A program made the position numbers and the translations under genes. From Desulfopila sp. IMCC35006 (GTDB lineage Bacteria; Desulfobacterota; Desulfobulbia; Desulfobulbales; Desulfocapsaceae): a DNA stretch of 64,000 nucleotides. The notes under the pieces are model-generated. The model had not been told where the DNA came from. It searched no databases and saw only the letters and a list, made by a program, of their open reading frames with translations. Numbering within the stretch: position 1 is the first letter of the stretch; each line of letters opens with the position of its first letter. Shown one piece after another: positions 27,152-36,660 of the stretch. The DNA is taken from the NCBI RefSeq assembly GCF_005116645.1, contig NZ_SWCM01000006.1:62001-126000 (forward strand). Direction: 5' to 3'.

Positions 27152-27268
27152 ATGGCTAAATTCAAATCCTACGCCTTCGATATGAAGTTTTTAATCAGCT
27201 ATTTGACGCTTGGACTATTTACACAATTCTCACTCATTTTTACGAGGAATTTCAGATGGATATTTTAA
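27152..27268 (+). CDS. possible 38-aa hydrophobic small ORF between flgB and flgC
   Basis: An ATG directly after the flgB stop, with GGAGG eight bases upstream inside the last flgB codons, opens a 38-codon frame (MAKFKSYAFDMKFLISYLTL...) that has a hydrophobic middle and overlaps the flgC start by 13 bases. It may be translated, or may simply be spacer; low confidence. Confidence 0.2.
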   Translation: MAKFKSYAFDMKFLISYLTLGLFTQFSLIFTRNFRWIF

Positions 27269-27684
27269 ACACCTTTCGGATCAGCGGTTCAGCCCTCCAG
27301 GCCCAGACAACACGCTTGAATACTATCAGCTCCAATCTGGCCAATGTCGAGACCACCTCAACTCCCGAAGGCGGACCATACAAAAAGAAATCGGTTGTCT
27401 TCCAATCCACCCCGCTCAGTTTTCAAGAACAACTTGAAGGAATCAGAGGTGGCGCACAGGGCGTAAGCGTGACAAAGATTACCGAAGACACCTCGGCGCC
27501 GAGAAAGGTCTACAATCCTTCCCATCCTGATGCAAAAGAGGATGGCTATGTTGAAATGCCGAATATCAGCGTGCTGGAAGAAATGGTCGACATGATGTCC
27601 GCCACCCGCTCGTATCAGGCCAACGTAACCAGTATAAAAATGGCCAAGAGAATGGCGATGAAAGCACTGGACATCGGGAGATAA
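27256..27684 (+). CDS. flgC: flagellar proximal rod protein FlgC
   Basis: 142 aa. N-terminal ISSNLANVETTSTPEGGPYK is the FlgC version of the rod motif; the C-terminus VLEEMVDMMSATRSYQANV is the conserved Flg_bbr_C helix. Rod component above FlgB. Starts 104 bases after flgB with AGGA ahead of the ATG, and ends six bases before fliE. Confidence 0.95.
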   Translation: MDILNTFRISGSALQAQTTRLNTISSNLANVETTSTPEGGPYKKKSVVFQSTPLSFQEQLEGIRGGAQGVSVTKITEDTSAPRKVYNPSHPDAKEDGYVEMPNISVLEEMVDMMSATRSYQANVTSIKMAKRMAMKALDIGR

Positions 27685-27690
27685 CAGATC

Positions 27691-27990
27691 ATGAATACGA
27701 TAGACGGTCCGAGAAGCATCAGCCTTTTGCCGCCCAAGATTGACGAAACCGGTACGGTGACCAAAAATGCCACCGGCTTTGGCGATATGCTGTCATCTAT
27801 GCTGACCAAAGTAAATGACAGCCAGGTAGCCGGCGATCAGGCAGTTCAGAAGCTTGAGAGCGGTGATGCGAATCATCTGCATGAGGTTATGATTGCTGCG
27901 GAAGAGGCGGATATTTCACTGCGGATGCTCGTGCAGATGCGCAACAAGGCTCTTTCAGCCTACGAAGAAATCATGCGCATGCAGATCTGA
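27691..27990 (+). CDS. fliE: flagellar hook-basal body protein FliE
   Basis: 99 aa. C-terminal LHEVMIAAEEADISLRMLVQ and the closing RNKALSAYEEIMRMQI are the FliE hallmark. It joins the MS ring to the rod and is the first rod substrate of the export apparatus. Co-transcribed with flgBC; a 256-base gap separates it from fliF. Confidence 0.95.
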   Translation: MNTIDGPRSISLLPPKIDETGTVTKNATGFGDMLSSMLTKVNDSQVAGDQAVQKLESGDANHLHEVMIAAEEADISLRMLVQMRNKALSAYEEIMRMQI

Positions 27991-28246
27991 TGGGGCGAAG
28001 CCTTCCTGACGTAAGAGTCTCACACCTTGAAAGCTGGGCCACATAACAAGAAATCCTGAGATACATTTAAAATCAGAAGCTTAGATTCACCGCCAAGGCA
28101 CTTATACCTCCAGTGGGTGTCAATACCTTGCAGATTTTGTTCCTGCCGTTTTGCAAGCAGATACCCGGCAAGGTACTGAGCCCGGCGCGGTTACGGTTTG
28201 CCGGGGTGAGGTTTTTACAAGTTCATCAATAAGAGACAGGGTAGAA

Positions 28247-29875
28247 ATGGAAAAGCAAGAGATGGGTATTGCGACTTCACCACAGTCAAATCCCCCGGAT
28301 ATCATACGGCCTCAGAAAAAAAACGTTTTTGGTCTCGTCCAGGAATGGCCGTTGTCCAAAAAAATTTCAACCGGGGCAGTGCTGCTCATTTCAATGGTGC
28401 TCTTTGCTTTTCTCATCATTCAGGCACGGACCGCAGATCAGCAACTTCTCTATGCCAACCTTGCTCTGCAGGATGCCTCGTCGGTTACAGCCTGGCTGAA
28501 AAACCAGAAGATAGACTACAGCCTTAAAAACGGGGGAAAGGATATCTGGGTTCCTGCCGACCGGATCTACCAGACCCGTCTCGACCTCGCCGCCAACGGT
28601 TTACCAACGGGCGGCGATGTCGGCTTTGAAATCTTCGACAAACAGAATTTCGCCCTCACCGATTATGTGCAGAAAGTCAATTACACCCGGGCATTACAGG
28701 GAGAACTGGCACGAACAATCAGCTCGCTCGCACCTGTCGAGTCCACCCGGGTACATCTCGCGCTGCCTGAAAAAAGGCTTTTTAAAAATCAGCAAAAAGA
28801 CGGCACCGCCTCGGTAATAGTGACCCTTGTCACAGGTCAAAATCTTGACCAGGAGCAGGTCCAGGGCATCATCAACCTGGTGGCCGGATCCGTCACCGGC
28901 CTCGAACCCGACAATGTCAAAATAATCGATTCCAACGGTGTTGTCCTCAAAGGACAGAAAAAAGCTCCCGAAAACGAAATGCTCTCCGCTGATATGCTGG
29001 CGTTTCAGCAGGAAGTTGAACATCGCATGGAAATTAGGGCCCAGGATCTGCTGGACAAAACCATGGGGGCAGACAATGCCATGGTGCGGGTCTCGGCTAC
29101 CCTGGATTTTTCCAAGGTGGAAAAGACCCAGGAGTCCTTTGATGGCGACGATCCGGTCATCAGGAGCGAGCAGGTCAGTGCAGAGTCCAGTGGTGCAGCG
29201 ACAACGGGAGGCGTACCCGGCGTGCAGTCCAATCTGCAGGGTAACGCGGCTGGTTCAGGCCAGAGTGCAACGGCTTCCCCGACAAACAAAAACACCCGGA
29301 CGACCAATTATGAAATCAGCAAAACCATAAGCAAGGTTGTCAACCCGGTTGGCAATGTTACCGCTCTGTCGGTATCGGTGCTCGTTGCTGATAAAGTGAA
29401 AGTCGATGCCGACGGCAAGGTTGAATCGGCCACGCCACGCACCGCCGAAGAACTCAAGTCAATCGAGAACATGGTTGCCTCAGCCATTGGCCTGATGCCT
29501 CAGCGGGGTGATGTTATCAACGTACTGTCAATGCCGTTTGTCGATACCCAGAAGGCTTCAATGGAGAGCGAACAGGCTCCGGCAGACCTGCTCTATAAAT
29601 ATATGCCCCTGATAAAATATGCGATGATCGGCCTGGGCATGCTTCTCGTCTATTTCCTCCTGGTTCGTCCAATCATCAAAAATATGAAAAGCGAAGTACA
29701 ACAGCACAACAAAACAGTCAAGCAGCTTGAGATGGAACAGCGCCGGCTGCTGGAAAGGGAACCTGTCGAGCCACCACCGCCGGTCGATGATGCCATTACC
29801 GCCCTGCGTAGAGAAGTACAGCAAAATCAGGTGCCGACAGCCTTTATCTTGAAGAACTGGATCCAGGAAGGCTGA
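28247..29875 (+). CDS. fliF: flagellar MS-ring protein FliF
   Basis: 542 aa from ATG 28247 (AGGG upstream; a TTG at 28151 would add 32 residues and is not supported). One transmembrane helix at about 45-63, ring-building periplasmic motifs (YANLALQDASSV, a lipoprotein-like LPEKRLF region), a Ser/Gly/Ala-rich loop near 330-365, a second helix at about 445-465 and a cytoplasmic C-terminal tail that binds FliG. It forms the inner-membrane ring on which the motor is built. fliG follows six bases later. Confidence 0.95.
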   Translation: MEKQEMGIATSPQSNPPDIIRPQKKNVFGLVQEWPLSKKISTGAVLLISMVLFAFLIIQARTADQQLLYANLALQDASSVTAWLKNQKIDYSLKNGGKDIWVPADRIYQTRLDLAANGLPTGGDVGFEIFDKQNFALTDYVQKVNYTRALQGELARTISSLAPVESTRVHLALPEKRLFKNQQKDGTASVIVTLVTGQNLDQEQVQGIINLVAGSVTGLEPDNVKIIDSNGVVLKGQKKAPENEMLSADMLAFQQEVEHRMEIRAQDLLDKTMGADNAMVRVSATLDFSKVEKTQESFDGDDPVIRSEQVSAESSGAATTGGVPGVQSNLQGNAAGSGQSATASPTNKNTRTTNYEISKTISKVVNPVGNVTALSVSVLVADKVKVDADGKVESATPRTAEELKSIENMVASAIGLMPQRGDVINVLSMPFVDTQKASMESEQAPADLLYKYMPLIKYAMIGLGMLLVYFLLVRPIIKNMKSEVQQHNKTVKQLEMEQRRLLEREPVEPPPPVDDAITALRREVQQNQVPTAFILKNWIQEG

Positions 29876-29881
29876 TACCTC

Positions 29882-30886
29882 ATGGCTATTGAAACACTTA
29901 CCGGAGTTAATAGAGTTGCCGTTTTGCTGATATGTCTTGGCGAAGAAGCCACCGCGAAGATTTTTGAGGAGCTTTCCGACGACGAGATCCGACAAGTCAC
30001 CCGGGCTATGGCGTCAATCGACCATATCCCCATGAACATAAAAGAGAAAGTATTCAACAGCTTTCGAGAATCACAGAATCTCTTCGCCGGTCTTTTTGTC
30101 AAAGGCAACAGTTTTGCCAAAAATGCCATCGCCGCCACATCGGGCGAACAAAGGTCAAAATTTCTCATGGACCAGTTTCTGTCGGGAATGGAGACAAAGT
30201 CCCTGGAAACAATTGCCCTGATGGCTCCCCTGATGGTTGCCGGACTCCTGGAACAGGAGCATCCCCAGACAGTCGCCCTTATTCTGTCCACCCAGCATAT
30301 CGAACACGCCGCGGAAATCCTGACCCATTTACCGGAGTCGATCCGGGCCGATGTGGCCTATCGTATCTCCAAGATCGAGAAAGTTTCTCCGGTGGTGCTG
30401 AGCAGAATCGAAGATGCACTCCATCGCGAAATAGGCCTGGTGTCCGGAAAGACGCATAAAAAAGTAGGCGGAATAGATGCCGTGGTCGGTATCCTCAACC
30501 ACATGAAGAATAATCTCGATGCCGATATCCTTGAAGACATGGAACAGACAGATCCGGAAATGGCTGAAGAGATCCGCAAGAAGATGTTCACCTTCGAAAA
30601 CCTTATTGCACTCGATGGCCGATCACTGCAGATGATTCTGCGCGAAGTCAATAATGACTCTTTGACTTTGGCATTAAAGACCGCATCCGAACAGATGAAG
30701 GAAAAAATATTTGCCAATATGTCATCCCGCGCAGCGGATATGATTCGCGACGATCTCGATGCCATGGGACCGGTGCGGCTTTCTGAAGTGGAACTCATGC
30801 AGCAGGCAATTGTCAAAATAGCCTTGAAACTGGAAGAAGAAGGCAAACTGGTACTTGGTTCCGGAGGTGGTGATGAGCTTGTCTAA
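29882..30886 (+). CDS. fliG: flagellar motor switch protein FliG
   Basis: 334 aa, full-length with N, middle (EHPQTVALILSTQ) and C-terminal domains; the charged C-terminal torque helix region (DDLDAMGPVRLSEVE) is present. It transmits stator force to the rotor and binds FliF and FliM. Its 3' end overlaps the fliH start by 14 bases. Confidence 0.96.
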   Translation: MAIETLTGVNRVAVLLICLGEEATAKIFEELSDDEIRQVTRAMASIDHIPMNIKEKVFNSFRESQNLFAGLFVKGNSFAKNAIAATSGEQRSKFLMDQFLSGMETKSLETIALMAPLMVAGLLEQEHPQTVALILSTQHIEHAAEILTHLPESIRADVAYRISKIEKVSPVVLSRIEDALHREIGLVSGKTHKKVGGIDAVVGILNHMKNNLDADILEDMEQTDPEMAEEIRKKMFTFENLIALDGRSLQMILREVNNDSLTLALKTASEQMKEKIFANMSSRAADMIRDDLDAMGPVRLSEVELMQQAIVKIALKLEEEGKLVLGSGGGDELV

Positions 30887-31688
30887 ATACTACAAGAACT
30901 CCCCTTCCTTTCAGCCTGAAGAGCTGGTGAAACGTGCGGAAAAGAGTCAAGCTTCATCGGGCTGGCAGTCATTGCCGACCCAAGCAGAACTGCCTTTCCA
31001 GACCCAGCAGGTACCTGTCGCTGCAGTCTCGCCAAAAGAGACCAAACCGGCATCGATAAAACCATCCGCCAACGTCGCCCCCCCTGATGCTGCCGATTCG
31101 GCAATCGGCAAGAAAGAACGCAATAGCGGGCTGGAAAACCTGCCCGAGGCTGCACCGGTTATCGACTTAAGCAACTACCTGGAAATTGCAGTCGCCGAAG
31201 CCAGAATTGAAGAGGCGTACCAGAAGGGGCTCCAGGATGGCATCGCGAATTCCGAACAAGATTTTGGCGCCGCCACAAGAACTCTGTTGAACACCTGTCA
31301 ACAACTTGACACCATTCGCGAGACAATTATCGGCAACAGCAGTGAAGAGCTGCAGAAGTTTGCGCTGGCAATAGCTGAAAGAATTCTTCGTATCTCTGTC
31401 CGTGAACAGGATACAACCATTATCGCCACCATTGAAGAAGCCTTGCAGCGCGCGGTTAAATCGGATGAATTCACTATCTACATTCATCCGGAAGATTACC
31501 AGACCGTAGCAGACAACTCCGCAGAGATTATCGCCGGACTGACCGGGCTCAATAAAATTGTTCTCAAAAAAGATATCAGAGTGGAACGCGGTGGCGCAAG
31601 GATTGAGTCCGAAAACTGTACCATCGATGCGACGATCCTCAGCCAGCTGGATGTGATCCGAGAAGAGATTAAAAAAACCTTTCAATGA
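30873..31688 (+). CDS. fliH: flagellar assembly protein FliH
   Basis: 271 aa from ATG 30873, which has CCGGAGG upstream within the fliG end; the in-frame TTG at 30855 is not needed. Variable N-terminal half, then EEAYQKGLQDG (FliH coiled coil) and a V-type ATPase subunit E-like C-terminal domain. It is the stator-like regulator of the FliI export ATPase. The stop overlaps the fliI ATG (ATGA). Confidence 0.92.
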   Translation: MSLSKYYKNSPSFQPEELVKRAEKSQASSGWQSLPTQAELPFQTQQVPVAAVSPKETKPASIKPSANVAPPDAADSAIGKKERNSGLENLPEAAPVIDLSNYLEIAVAEARIEEAYQKGLQDGIANSEQDFGAATRTLLNTCQQLDTIRETIIGNSSEELQKFALAIAERILRISVREQDTTIIATIEEALQRAVKSDEFTIYIHPEDYQTVADNSAEIIAGLTGLNKIVLKKDIRVERGGARIESENCTIDATILSQLDVIREEIKKTFQ

Positions 31689-33073
31689 GTGCACTGGATA
31701 ACAATCGCCCCATGCCATTTGATCACACCCGGATACGCAGCCTCAACGTTATCAAGATATGGGGAAAAATCACCAGAATCGTCGGTCTGGTCATTGAGGG
31801 ATATTGCCCTCATTCCAGTATAGGGTCGCTCTGTGAGCTGACAACCGTTGACGGCGAGCACACCATATCGGCCGAGATTGTCGGTTTTAAAGATGGCAAA
31901 GCCCTGCTCATGCCGCTTGGCGATCTGCGCGGACTTGGCCCGGGCAGCCTCATCAGGGTCATCCGCAACAGTGCCACCATCCAGGTAGGCCAGAGTCTTC
32001 TCGGCCGGGTCATCGACGCCATGGAAGTGCCCCAGGACGGTCTCCCGTCCCCTGTCCTTACCGAAGAAAAAGATCTCTACTCCATGCCTCCGGGGCCGAT
32101 GGAGAGACAAAACATCAGCGAGACCCTCGATCTCGGGGTACGGGCAATCAACGGTCTTATCACCTGCGGTATGGGCCAGCGGATGGGCATCATGGCCGGT
32201 TCCGGTATCGGCAAAAGCGTCCTGCTTGGCATGATGTCTAAATTTGCGAAAGCCGATATCAACGTCATTGCCCTCATTGGCGAGCGGGGGCGGGAGGTGC
32301 GGGAATTTATCGAACGGGATCTGGGCAAAGAGGGATTGGCCAGATCGGTTATCGTCGTCGTAACATCCGACCAGCCGCCGCTTCTGCGCATGCGCGGCGC
32401 ATTTGTTGCCACCGCCATTGCCGAATATTTCTGCAGTAAGGGGAAAAATGTCCTGCTGATGATGGATTCCGTCACCCGTTTTGCCATGGCGATGCGGGAA
32501 ATCGGCCTGGCCATCGGCGAACCGCCGACAACCAAAGGCTATACCCCTTCCGTTTTTGCCACCCTGCCGAAACTGCTGGAGCGGGCCGGCCGGTTTCAAG
32601 GCAAGGGATCGATAACCGGCTTATATACGGTACTTGTCGATGGGGATGACATGACCGAGCCTGTTGCCGATTCGGTCCGGTCCATTCTCGATGGCCACAT
32701 CGTCCTCTCTCGGGCCATAGCTGCTAAAAATCATTTCCCGGCAATCGACATCCTGAACTCGGCCAGCCGGGTGATGCGCGATATCACCTTTCCCAGACAT
32801 CTGGAACTGGCCGGCAAAGCCAGAGAGGTCCTGGCCAGTTACGCCGAGGCGGAAGACCTCATCAATATAGGGGCCTACGCGAAAGGCTCCAATCCGAAAA
32901 TCGATTATGCACTCAGTAAGATTGATGCCATTAATACTTTTCTGCGACAAAATTACTCGGAAACAACGACCTTAAAAGATACCATTGAACGTTTAGGCAG
33001 CGTACTCACGGATCGCAAGGATGAAGAGCCCTTAAAAAAGAACCGCCGCCAAACCGATAGAAACAACGAGTAG
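31685..33073 (+). CDS. fliI: flagellum-specific export ATPase FliI
   Basis: 462 aa, F1-beta-like ATPase. Walker A in AGSGIGKSVLL, Walker B in VLLMMDSVTRFA, and the export-ATPase signature around PPTTKGYTPSVFA. It energises unfolding and entry of flagellar substrates, with FliH and FliJ. Translationally coupled to fliH. Confidence 0.96.
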   Translation: MSALDNNRPMPFDHTRIRSLNVIKIWGKITRIVGLVIEGYCPHSSIGSLCELTTVDGEHTISAEIVGFKDGKALLMPLGDLRGLGPGSLIRVIRNSATIQVGQSLLGRVIDAMEVPQDGLPSPVLTEEKDLYSMPPGPMERQNISETLDLGVRAINGLITCGMGQRMGIMAGSGIGKSVLLGMMSKFAKADINVIALIGERGREVREFIERDLGKEGLARSVIVVVTSDQPPLLRMRGAFVATAIAEYFCSKGKNVLLMMDSVTRFAMAMREIGLAIGEPPTTKGYTPSVFATLPKLLERAGRFQGKGSITGLYTVLVDGDDMTEPVADSVRSILDGHIVLSRAIAAKNHFPAIDILNSASRVMRDITFPRHLELAGKAREVLASYAEAEDLINIGAYAKGSNPKIDYALSKIDAINTFLRQNYSETTTLKDTIERLGSVLTDRKDEEPLKKNRRQTDRNNE

Positions 33074-33102
33074 TGCGATCAAATTGCGCCGCCGTTTCCT
33101 CG

Positions 33103-33125
33103 CGGCAATGCTTGCAGCATTGCCG
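33103..33125 (+). other. stem-loop between fliI and fliJ
   Basis: CGGCAATGC (33103-33111) pairs with GCATTGCCG (33117-33125) around a 5-base loop, 30 bases after the fliI stop in a 124-base gap. No T-run follows, so an mRNA processing or stability role is more likely than termination. Confidence 0.4.
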
Positions 33126-33197
33126 TGAGATTTCGTTCGCCGAAACCATTTGGAATTTCGCGCGCTTGACATGTGAACCCTGAATTGCCCTGGCACC

Positions 33198-33641
33198 ATG
33201 ATGAAACCGTTTAGCCTGCAAACTGTACTGAATCACCGGAAGCGGTTGGAAGATATTGCGCAGCATCGTTATCTCGAAGCAAAAAAAACGCTCAGCATCA
33301 TAGAAACAAAATTAGACGATGCATCACATGCTTTAACGCTTTTCATCGCCGAATCAGCACAATTACAGCAGGAAGGAATCGGCATAACCGAGCTGATCAG
33401 ACATGAAGAAAGAATTGCAGCCCAGAGACAGAATATACAGGCGATAAAAAAAAATCTGGCCGAGAAAAAACAGCTCGTTGAAAAAGAACAACAAAACCTG
33501 CTGCTCCGCAGTAAAGAACACCAGATTCTGGAGCGCTTGAAAGAGACGCAGAACAAGGCCTGGCACGCTTATTTAAATAAGCAGGAAGCGGCAATGCTCG
33601 ACGAGATCGCCACGACCCGACACGAGCCCGACCTTTTCTAA
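33198..33641 (+). CDS. fliJ: flagellar export protein FliJ
   Basis: 147 aa, almost entirely coiled coil (LEDIAQHRYLEAKKTL..., EKKQLVEKEQQNLL), the FliJ pattern. It binds FliI and FlhA and passes chaperone-substrate complexes to the export gate. Two adjacent ATGs at 33198 and 33201. Identification rests on shape and position as FliJ is poorly conserved. Confidence 0.85.
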   Translation: MMKPFSLQTVLNHRKRLEDIAQHRYLEAKKTLSIIETKLDDASHALTLFIAESAQLQQEGIGITELIRHEERIAAQRQNIQAIKKNLAEKKQLVEKEQQNLLLRSKEHQILERLKETQNKAWHAYLNKQEAAMLDEIATTRHEPDLF

Positions 33642-33696
33642 CGTTTTTAAATTGATACATAAACTTCTTTTCAAAACCCTGGCCCACACACTCACT

Positions 33697-34233
33697 ATGA
33701 AATCTTACCTCCACCTGACCTTCCTGTTTTTCTTTTTCACCCTTCTGCCACAAACTATCCAGGCCGCGGACACTGCGCCTGCGCCTGCTGCAGATGCAGC
33801 CAAGAATTACGATTCCGTTGAGGAAAGACGACTTGCTGCCACCATCTTGCAGGAACGGGCAAGTATCAGAAGAGAACGCGAAGATATCTCCATGCGTAAA
33901 AAGGAGCTAAAGACCCTCGAGGAGGGAGTCGATAAGAAACTCACTGAAATGGATGCAAAACTTGCTGAGCTCCGAGAGCTGCAAAAGAAAATTGACTCGG
34001 TTCTTGCGGACAAATCAGCAAAAGAGAAAAAGCGAATTCAGGATCTGGCTAATATTTACCAGAAAATGTCGCCTGACAAAGCCGCCCTCGCCATTACCGG
34101 GTTAGACCAGAGGTTGGCGGCCGATCTGCTGGCCAGCATGAAAGTTAAGGCCGCGGCAAAAATTCTGGACCAGACATCCAAACTGAAAACAACTGAAATC
34201 AGCACAACTTTTACCACCCTACAACTTGAGTGA
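33697..34233 (+). CDS. MotE-family periplasmic protein (MgtE N-domain-like)
   Basis: 178 aa. Signal peptide or membrane anchor (LTFLFFFFTLLPQTIQA), a long coiled coil (about 45-120), then a small helical domain with YQKMSPDKAALAITGLDQRLAADLL, the MgtE-N-like motif found in MotE. MotE homologues sit beside fliJ and fliK and are thought to help MotC/MotB folding in the periplasm. The ATG at 33697 is chosen for its signal peptide; an in-frame TTG at 33652 is possible. Six bases before fliK. Confidence 0.8.
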   Translation: MKSYLHLTFLFFFFTLLPQTIQAADTAPAPAADAAKNYDSVEERRLAATILQERASIRREREDISMRKKELKTLEEGVDKKLTEMDAKLAELRELQKKIDSVLADKSAKEKKRIQDLANIYQKMSPDKAALAITGLDQRLAADLLASMKVKAAAKILDQTSKLKTTEISTTFTTLQLE

Positions 34234-34239
34234 AACATT

Positions 34240-35877
34240 ATGCCCCAAACTGCCATCATCCAGCCAGCAACTCCCAAGGGTCCTCCACAGACCCGAACAG
34301 CTGGCACACCCGGCAAAAAAGAGCAAAACGGGTTTTCTCCCCACCTCGACAAAGCGGTATCCAATACCAAAAAACAGCAGCAGGCAAACCGAGACGAAAG
34401 CCGCACCACAGCCTCTGCAAAGACTGACAAGAAAACTTCTTCTCAATACCCCAGTCCCTCGCCTACATCTCAGGGAACCAGCGATTTGCCAGATGATACA
34501 CCAACGGCAAACACTGTAAATAATCCGGATGGAACCGAGGCAACTCCCGAGCAGTTGGCGGGCCCTGTCTTTGATGCCGAACCACCAGAAGAAGAATTTT
34601 CCACGACAGTTTTCTCACAACCGCAGCAGCTTGAACCATCCGCGCATCGGCTCCAGGATACCCCCAGCGCCCATTCCACAGAAACTGTTCTGCAAAAGAC
34701 CATGCTGACCCAGCAGACATCGGAATCCGCCGAACCAAAAATCGACAATGCCATACCGTCAACCGCAATTCCGGCTGTGCCCGCGCCGGCAATCCCTGAA
34801 ACAAAGGCGATGCCGGCAGCGCTCACGCCGGTACTCCCTGAACCGATAATCGACAAGCGCATACAACCAACTGCGACAAAGGATCCGAACCTTTTCATCG
34901 ACCAGCTGCAGCGCATTATCGATCAGGCCGATGAAGCAGGCACGGTATCCATCACCAAGGCTGCAGGCACCACTCCTGTTGACTCGATACGCAACAATAT
35001 CAATGGGATTTTACTGCCGGAACCTCCAGAAAACCCCTCACCGGTTCTTGTGTCGACCACAACCGGGTCATCGGCCGCTGCAGTCAACGATTTATTCATG
35101 GCGAATGCAGATGGGGCCGAGAAAGCCACAGCGAGACCGGGCGAGCAGTTAAGCGGAATAAGGCAGGACAGTCAGCAGCAATACTTTAATCCGAAAACAG
35201 CTACGAAAACCCCTGGCGATGCCAGTCAAAATCCACAGGAACAACGGCGAGGCGACGACCTGCCGCAACAGGGGATGGGAACGGGACCGCAAACCGGACA
35301 GGTAAGTGGTCTCTCGAGTGGCACGGAACAGAGCAATACTTTCTCACAGATGGTCACCACAAGCCAACCGGCAGCAACACCGCCAACAACACCGTCAGCA
35401 GGCACAACTGCCGGCACGACCTTCCTGCCATCCGGAGTTCCCGTGCAAGAATCTGAAATCATGCAGCAATTAAGTAACAGACTGCAGCTGTCCGGCAGAA
35501 ATATGGATTCCCGAATCAACCTGAAACTCCATCCGGTGGAACTCGGCTCCTTGAAAATCGATTTAACCGTTAAGGAGGGGTCCATCCGGGCAAATGTCGT
35601 CGCACAAAGTCAACACACCTCAGAAATTCTCGAAAAAAATATGACTAAATTGAAATCTATCCTAGAGAATCAGGGCTTTACTGTCGATGAGATATCAGTC
35701 ACGGCTGAATCCGATTCGGTGAACGATTTTAATCTGTTTGATGGACAGCTGTTCGGCCAGAATGATTACGCCCCAAAAACCCGGAAAGGACGCCGGGAAG
35801 ATGAGCCGATATTCACCCTGGCCAATAATGTCTTTGCTGCCCCGGCGATGAGCACCGGGGTCAATGTGAAAATCTAG
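34240..35877 (+). CDS. fliK: flagellar hook-length control protein FliK
   Basis: 545 aa. The first ~400 residues are a low-complexity Pro/Thr/Ala/Gln-rich ruler region; the C-terminal Flg_hook domain has the conserved LKLHPVELGSLKIDLTVKEG. It measures the hook and triggers the export switch through FlhB. Located ten bases before flgD, as usual. Confidence 0.92.
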   Translation: MPQTAIIQPATPKGPPQTRTAGTPGKKEQNGFSPHLDKAVSNTKKQQQANRDESRTTASAKTDKKTSSQYPSPSPTSQGTSDLPDDTPTANTVNNPDGTEATPEQLAGPVFDAEPPEEEFSTTVFSQPQQLEPSAHRLQDTPSAHSTETVLQKTMLTQQTSESAEPKIDNAIPSTAIPAVPAPAIPETKAMPAALTPVLPEPIIDKRIQPTATKDPNLFIDQLQRIIDQADEAGTVSITKAAGTTPVDSIRNNINGILLPEPPENPSPVLVSTTTGSSAAAVNDLFMANADGAEKATARPGEQLSGIRQDSQQQYFNPKTATKTPGDASQNPQEQRRGDDLPQQGMGTGPQTGQVSGLSSGTEQSNTFSQMVTTSQPAATPPTTPSAGTTAGTTFLPSGVPVQESEIMQQLSNRLQLSGRNMDSRINLKLHPVELGSLKIDLTVKEGSIRANVVAQSQHTSEILEKNMTKLKSILENQGFTVDEISVTAESDSVNDFNLFDGQLFGQNDYAPKTRKGRREDEPIFTLANNVFAAPAMSTGVNVKI

Positions 35878-35887
35878 GAGTGGCAAG

Positions 35888-36595
35888 ATGAGTAGTTATA
35901 TTGATGCATTAAACCAGACCACTACTACTGCAACGGGCAAAAGTACTGCGAGCAGCAGCAAAGAGTCGGTCATGGGCAAGGATGATTTTTTAAAGCTGCT
36001 GGTCGCCCAGCTGCAGAACCAGGATCCGCTCAGCCCCGACGACCCGACGGCATTTACTGCGCAGCTGGCCCAGTTCAGTTCACTGGAACAGCTAACCTCG
36101 CTCAATACCAGCATGAACAATCTCGTCACATCCAACGCCAACTCCGATCGGTTTTCCACCCTCACCACCATCGGCAAGAACGTGGCGTACAGCAGCAAGG
36201 ATTTCACCTTCACAGGGGATGCGGTGGAACTCGGCTATCAACTGGATAGTAAGGCCGCAAACGTAACAATGTCTCTGCAGCAGAACGGAGTGACCCTGGC
36301 CAGAATTCAAGGGACAGAATTTGCCGCCGGCAATCATTTTATTACCTGGGACGGAAAGCTTGCCAACGGCAGCAAAGCCCCTGTCGGGGACTATAAAATA
36401 GTGATCGAGGCAAAGGATACAACCGGCAATAGTGTTGCGACAGCCCCCCTGCAGAGATCAGAAGTTACAGGAGTCGATCTGCAGGGAGAGTATGGAGGGA
36501 CCCTAATAACCAAAATGGGTGATATAGCGTTCACCTCTATTCTCGGAGTATTTGATCCGGAAACCTTGATACCACAAACGACGGCGACCGAATAA
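35888..36595 (+). CDS. flgD: flagellar hook capping protein FlgD
   Basis: 235 aa. N-terminal DDFLKLLVAQLQNQDPLSPDD and FTAQLAQFSSLEQL are the FlgD signature, followed by the Ig-like/FlgD_ig domain (about 100-215). It is the scaffold for hook polymerisation. AGGAG precedes the ATG. Confidence 0.95.
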   Translation: MSSYIDALNQTTTTATGKSTASSSKESVMGKDDFLKLLVAQLQNQDPLSPDDPTAFTAQLAQFSSLEQLTSLNTSMNNLVTSNANSDRFSTLTTIGKNVAYSSKDFTFTGDAVELGYQLDSKAANVTMSLQQNGVTLARIQGTEFAAGNHFITWDGKLANGSKAPVGDYKIVIEAKDTTGNSVATAPLQRSEVTGVDLQGEYGGTLITKMGDIAFTSILGVFDPETLIPQTTATE

Positions 36596-36660
36596 TCACC
36601 GATTATAAATGATTGTGAGTAGTTTTTAAAAAACTAACTCTATAAAGACAGGAGAGTACG

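Noticed and set aside
28095-28155. GTGGGTGTCAATACCTTGCA before fliF as sigma54 promoter
   Set aside because: GG to GC spacing is 12 or 13 bases; sigma54 spacing is strictly ten.
31682-32599. 305-codon minus-strand frame over fliI
   Set aside because: Antisense shadow; His/Gln-rich composition is what codon mirroring gives, and fliI is certain.
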